From Prasinococcaceae sp. CCMP 1430 (taxonomy: Eukaryota > Prasinodermophyta > Palmophyllophyceae > Prasinococcales > Prasinococcaceae): 10,890 nt of DNA. Each line of letters starts with the position of its first letter. The first letter of the stretch is position 1. Position numbers and translations under genes: made by a program. This document shows, one piece after another, positions 7,131-10,890 of the stretch. The notes under the pieces were generated by a model. The model did no database searches. It saw nothing but the letters and a program-made list of their open reading frames with translations, and was not told the DNA's origin. The DNA is taken from the NCBI GenBank assembly GCA_013416795.1, contig RQSC01000001.1:288189-299078 (forward strand). The letters run 5' to 3'.

Positions 7131-8354
7131 GAGGTGACCACCGAGAGCAACTCGTTCTACCGCGCGATCGTGCCGTCGGGCGCGTCCACGGGCATCTACG
7201 AGGCGCTCGAGCTGCGCGACGGCGACAAGTCGCGCTACGGCGGCAAGGCCGTGCTGAAGGCGGTGGCCAACGTCAACGAGAAGATCGCCGCCAAGCTCAA
7301 GGGCATGGACGCCACCGACCAGGGCGCGCTCGACGCGGCCATGCTGGAGCTCGACGGCACCGACAACAAGTCCAACCTCGGCGCCAACGCCATCCTCGGC
7401 GTCTCGCTCGCCGCCGCGGGCGCGGGCGCCGCCGACAAGGGCGTGCCGCTCTACCAGCACATCGCCGACCTCGCGGGCACCAAGGAGCTCGTCATGCCCG
7501 TGCCTGCCATGAACGTCATCAACGGCGGCTCGCACGCCGGCAACAAGCTGCCCATGCAGGAGTTCATGATCCTGCCCACCGGCGCGTCCGACTTCCCGGA
7601 GTCCATCCAGATGGGCTGCGAGGTGTACGCCGCGCTCAAGTCGACCATCAAGAAGAAGTACGGCCAGGACGCCGTCAACGTGGGTGACGAGGGCGGCTTC
7701 GCCCCCGGCGGCATCCAGGACTCGCGCGAGGGCCTCGACCTGCTCATGTCGGCCATCGACGCCGCGGGCCTCTCGGGCAAGATCGAGCTCGGGATGGACG
7801 TCGCCGCCTCCGAGTTCCTGGTGGACGGCAAGTACGACCTGGGCTGGAAGGACCCCGACACCACCGAGGTGCTCACCGGCGCCGAGCTGCAGGCCGTGTA
7901 CGAGGGCTTCATCAAGGACTTCCCGGTGGTGAGCATCGAGGATCCCTTCGACCAGGACGACTGGGACTCGTTCAAGGACCTGACCGCCGCCACCGACATC
8001 CAGATCGTGGGCGATGACCTCACGGTGACCAACCCCAAGCGCATCGCCGAGGCCGCCGAGAAGAAGGCCTGCAACGCGCTGCTGCTCAAGGTCAACCAGA
8101 TCGGCTCGCTCACCGAGTCGATCCAGGCGGCCAACGACGCCAAGGCCGCCGGCTGGGGCGTGATGGTCTCGCACCGCTCGGGCGAGACCGAGGACACCTT
8201 CATCGCCGACCTCTCGGTGGGCCTCGCCTCGGGCCAGATCAAGACCGGCGCGCCGTGCCGATCGGAGCGGTTGGCCAAGTACAACCAGCTCCTGCGCATC
8301 GGCGAGAACGTCTCCAAGTACGCCGGCAAGGGCTTCCGCGGCCCCTTCCCCTAG
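7131..8354 (+). CDS. Enolase (phosphopyruvate hydratase), lacking the first exon
   Basis: Enolase converts 2-phosphoglycerate to phosphoenolpyruvate in glycolysis, as a cytosolic (or in some algae plastid or mitochondrial) Mg-dependent dimer. The active-site set is present: Ser in 'PSGASTG', His in 'GGSHAGN', Glu in 'LPMQEFM', Glu in 'GDEGGFAP', metal ligands in 'GMDVAASEF', '[11 protein letters not shown]' and '[10 protein letters not shown]', the catalytic Lys in '[10 protein letters not shown]' (8088-8090), 'SHRSGET', and the Lys of '[12 protein letters not shown]'. About 407 residues are encoded up to TAG at 8352-8354; full enolases have 430-445. The exon begins after CAG at 7128-7130 with '[19 protein letters not shown]', so about 25 N-terminal residues (the 'ARxxxDSRGNPTVEV' segment) must lie in an earlier exon not seen here. 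Upstream in-frame codons read as intron and offer only TTG, not ATG. Codon use is extremely G/C-ending, as expected for a highly expressed gene. The plant-type 'EWGWC' insertion is absent. Confidence 0.97.
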   Translation, partial: EVTTESNSFYRAIVPSGASTGIYEALELRDGDKSRYGGKAVLKAVANVNEKIAAKLKGMDATDQGALDAAMLELDGTDNKSNLGANAILGVSLAAAGAGAADKGVPLYQHIADLAGTKELVMPVPAMNVINGGSHAGNKLPMQEFMILPTGASDFPESIQMGCEVYAALKSTIKKKYGQDAVNVGDEGGFAPGGIQDSREGLDLLMSAIDAAGLSGKIELGMDVAASEFLVDGKYDLGWKDPDTTEVLTGAELQAVYEGFIKDFPVVSIEDPFDQDDWDSFKDLTAATDIQIVGDDLTVTNPKRIAEAAEKKACNALLLKVNQIGSLTESIQAANDAKAAGWGVMVSHRSGETEDTFIADLSVGLASGQIKTGAPCRSERLAKYNQLLRIGENVSKYAGKGFRGPFP

Positions 8355-8519
8355 GCGGCGGCCCCTGATCGACTATAATGAAATACATTTTTTACCCACG
8401 GCCGCGACTGCGCGCGTCCGTGAGAGCGCACGCGGGGGCGCGCGCCGGTCGAGGTGCATCGGCGAGCTTCCAGGTGGCGCGGAGACGCGCCCACTCGGGC
8501 ACTTCCCGAGCGAGTGCCG
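8355..8519. other. Convergent intergenic region between enolase and ALG8-Tudor
   Basis: About 165 bases separate the two facing stop codons. A short AT-rich patch (8376-8396) follows enolase and could be part of its 3' untranslated region. A perfect 6-base stem with 5-base loop lies at 8494-8510. No canonical AATAAA and no gene are seen. Confidence 0.6.
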
Positions 8520-10890
8520 CTAGCGCAGCTCGAGCTGCTCGCGGGCGTCCTCCACGCTGTAGCTCTCAACGTCGCCGTCGTCGTACTTGACAGTCACCGG
8601 GAACCGATCGGCAGGTGACACGTCCACCACCCAGCCGGCGTACAGCTTGCCGTCCTCGAAGCGCTTGCGCACGCGCCGCCCCACCATCATGCCCGGCGGC
8701 AGGTACAGCTCGAGCTGGTCGCGGACGTCCTCCACGCTGTAGCTCTCAACGTCGCCGTCCTCGTACTCGACCGTCACGGGGAAGGGATCGGCCGGCGAGA
8801 CGTCCACCACCGTGCCAGCATACAGCTTGCCGTCCAAGAAGCGCTTGCGGACGCGGCACCCAACCACCATGCAGGGCGGCATGTGCGCGCGGTGCCGCGC
8901 GCGCTTGCCGGGTCCCAGTGCACGCACGCCCGAGGAATGGCCCGCCTCCTCGGTCGCCGACACGCAGGTGACCTCAATGATCCTGTAGACCGACGCGAGC
9001 GAGTGGTGCGCCGCCTCGGCCGCCCACACATAGCTTACCCCCAATGCCCCGTACACCGACACAAGCATGAGCGGTGCGAACGGCAGTACACCCGCACCGA
9101 AGAGTGCCGCATGGCCCACCTGCGCGTACGCCTCGACCGCCGCCAGGCCCAAGAGGTATGCGCGCTCGTGCGCGGCGAGCGGCACGGGCGCGCCGCCGCG
9201 CGCGGCGCGCACAGCCGCAGGCACGCACACCAGTGATGCGGCGAGGAGGCACGCGCGCAGCGGTGCCTCGCGCGGGGCGTGCAGCAGCGTGGCGCACGAG
9301 GCGCACGCCACGCCACTCAGCAGCACGAAGGCTCGCGATCCCCAGTCGCAGTGGAGACCGTCCACAACCATGGGCACGAGCACGGTGATCAGCGCCTTCT
9401 CGTGCACGTGGTAACCGAACATGACGCCGCTGAGATTGGCGAAGGCCACCGCGCGCCCGAACGCCCGCCAGCCGCCGCCGTCAACCCGCGCGCGCAGCGC
9501 CAAGGCGGCAACCGCGGGCGCCACTGCAAGCAGCACGCACGCCAGCGCCACCGCTGGGGGCACCCCGGGCAGCATGGCGAAGCCTCCCGCGCCCTCGCCG
9601 ACGAGGCCGCCGGTGAGGCCCGCTCCTGCACCTGAGACGCCCGCGCCCGCGCCGACAAGGCGCGCGGCGGGGGCGAGCGTCTTGTCGGCCGCGGCGTAGA
9701 GCGCCCACGCGTTGGGCGCCCAGAAGGCGTGCAGCAATCCGCGGCCGAACGGGAACAGCCGCGAGACCATCGCACGCAGCGCGCCTGCCCCGCCGGCGAC
9801 CAGCAGCGGCCCGACGCTCGCGGCGGCCATGCCGACCACCACGCCGGCGCACGCGGCTGCTCGGCGCAGCCGCGCGCCCACCCCCACGCCGCCCAGCACG
9901 TACCCCACCAGGAGCTGCGCGGCGTACACCGGCGCAGCGTAGACGTACAGGTGTTTGAGATTCACCAGCGCGGCGAACGCGAGCGCAGCCAGCGCGCCGC
10001 GGCAGCGGTATGCGTGTGGGTGCTCAATGCCGCGGCTGTCCGCGAGCAGCACCGCCGCGAGCTGCACGCCGCTGAGGGCGCCGTTGTACTGGAAGTGCAC
10101 GTGATCTACCAGCAGCAGGGCAGGATGCATCAGCAGCAGGCCGGCCACGGCCAAGCCGCGCGAGCCGCCGCCGTACCTTGTGGGTTGCGAGCGGGCGTGT
10201 CGCATGCGTGCGCCACCGCGTCAGCGCGCGATGGGTGCGCGTGGGTGCGCGTGGGTGCTCTAGTGCGCGCGCGTGTGTGTGTGTCCGCGCGTGTGGATTC
10301 GGACCCACGGAAAGACCCGCAGCATCCGCACCTACTGGCGACGCTCACTGTCGCTGCAGCGAGCACAGCGTCCGCGGCGATGACGCTCGCACGCATGAAG
10401 GGCACCGTCCCGCCACCTTCGTACGGCTCCGCTCGCAGCACCAGCATGCGCGCGTCCACGCGCGCGGCGAGCGCGGCCGCCGCGCGTTCGGCGTACGCAA
10501 ACAGCGGCGGGTAGTCGAGCGTCCACTGCGACGTCGCATCGGTGTACCACTCCGACAGCGGCAGGTGGTACGTCAACGCCTGCGCGCACGTGCGCGCTCG
10601 GGCGCGCATGCCCAGTCAGCGCATCCGCACGGGCTCGCGTGCGCGCTTGCGCTCGCCTCCAACCACACGGCACGCACACGCGCACGAGCAGCGCGCCGTC
10701 ACAACAGCGGCCACGCCCGCGTGAGGGTGGTGCTGAGCGGTCGCGCGCGTACCTTCCAGTTGCGATGCACCTCGAAGTCCGTCGAGCGGTACCCGACGCC
10801 AAGCAACGCCTTGAGCGCCGCCGCCGCGCAGAACAGGAGCGCCACGCCGCGCCCGACTGAGAGCGCGCGGCGCGGCGCGCCCGCTCGCCG
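8520..10890 (-). CDS. ALG8: ALG8-type dolichyl-P-Glc glucosyltransferase fused to two Tudor-like repeats (5' partial)
   Basis: ALG8 adds the second glucose to the dolichol-linked oligosaccharide (Glc1Man9GlcNAc2 to Glc2) in the ER membrane, from dolichyl-phosphate glucose. Exons (minus strand): 10753-10890 (open at the window edge), 10332-10579 and 8520-10176, with introns 10580-10752 (donor GTACGC, acceptor GCGCAG) and 10177-10331 (donor GTGCGG, acceptor ACAAG); all phases agree. Family landmarks in order: 'YRSTDFEVHRNW' with the acidic residue of the first lumenal loop expected to be catalytic, 'LTYHLPLSEWYTDATSQWT', 'LDYPPLFAYAE', 'LLLVDHVHFQYNG', 'NLKHLYVYAAP', 'SRLFPFGRGLLHAFWAPN', 'GVMFGYHVHEKAL' and 'SVYGALGVSYVWA'. 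Many hydrophobic segments fit a GT-C multispan enzyme. ALG8 proteins usually end soon after the last of these. Here the frame continues without stop through a linker into two 60-residue repeats with 'VRKRF-DGKLYAG', 'FPVTV-Y-DGDVESYSVED', ending at the TAG complement at 8520-8522. Without the fused part the length is normal for ALG8. The start codon lies right of the window. Confidence 0.93.
8523..8882 (-). repeat. Two tandem 180-base units encoding Tudor-like domains
   Basis: Two head-to-tail units of 180 bases (60 codons) run 8703-8882 and 8523-8702; for example CAGCTCGAGCTG recurs at 8526-8537 and 8706-8717. Most positions match by eye, so the duplication is fairly recent or being homogenised. 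Each unit encodes 'G-RVRKRF-DGKLYAG-VVDVSPAD-FPVTV', then 'DGDVESYSVED--QLEL', resembling the small Tudor/Agenet-like barrels common in algal proteins that bind methylated peptides or other partners. An ATG at 8880-8882 (minus strand) starts the first unit, so a separate small gene is also conceivable. Confidence 0.85.

Noticed and set aside
6015-8174. Very long open minus-strand frame crossing the enolase antisense strand
   Set aside because: Only its left end (below about 6740) resembles a protein, a kinesin. The part opposite enolase is a mirror of G/C-ending codons, which rarely give stops on the reverse strand.
8494-8510. Stem-loop between enolase and ALG8, resembling a terminator
   Set aside because: Six base pairs without a T-run, in a eukaryotic genome where hairpin terminators are not used for mRNA genes.

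Overview
This is a window of a very GC-rich eukaryotic nuclear genome, most likely a unicellular alga or other protist. Supporting this are short GT-AG introns, a spliced enolase, two kinesins, an ER lipid-linked-oligosaccharide glucosyltransferase (ALG8), strong G/C preference at third codon positions, and (CA)n and (GC)n simple repeats. A haptophyte-like alga would fit the GC content and the 'DGKLYAG' Tudor-like repeats, but that placement is inference. There are no operons, prokaryotic signals, CRISPR arrays or recognisable transposons.

Layout, left to right. Positions 1-395 hold a (CA)n microsatellite, an alternating GC tract and an AT-richer non-coding stretch. Positions 396-1015 (minus) are a fragment of a DEAD-box RNA helicase. 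A single N at 1016 separates it from a kinesin-13 microtubule depolymerase on the plus strand (about 1113-3974), whose reading frame breaks at about 1649 and 3352. Positions 4269-5692 (minus) are a four-exon gene for a protein with three identically spaced CX2CX12HX5H zinc fingers, an acidic serine-rich stretch and a glycine/arginine-rich tail. Positions 6015-6817 (minus) are the N-terminal half of a second, different kinesin motor. Positions 7131-8354 (plus) are enolase without its first coding exon. Positions 8520-10890 (minus) are a three-exon ALG8 whose frame continues into two tandem 60-residue Tudor-like repeats. The ALG8 start lies just beyond the right edge.

The genes are unrelated housekeeping functions (RNA unwinding, microtubule dynamics, glycolysis, N-glycosylation) and do not form a pathway. 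The most interesting biological candidate is the ALG8-Tudor fusion. The other oddities (two Ns, two frame breaks, a half helicase, a half kinesin, an enolase missing exon 1) lie largely in or next to GC-repeat or hairpin DNA. They may be assembly or base-calling problems as easily as real gene decay.
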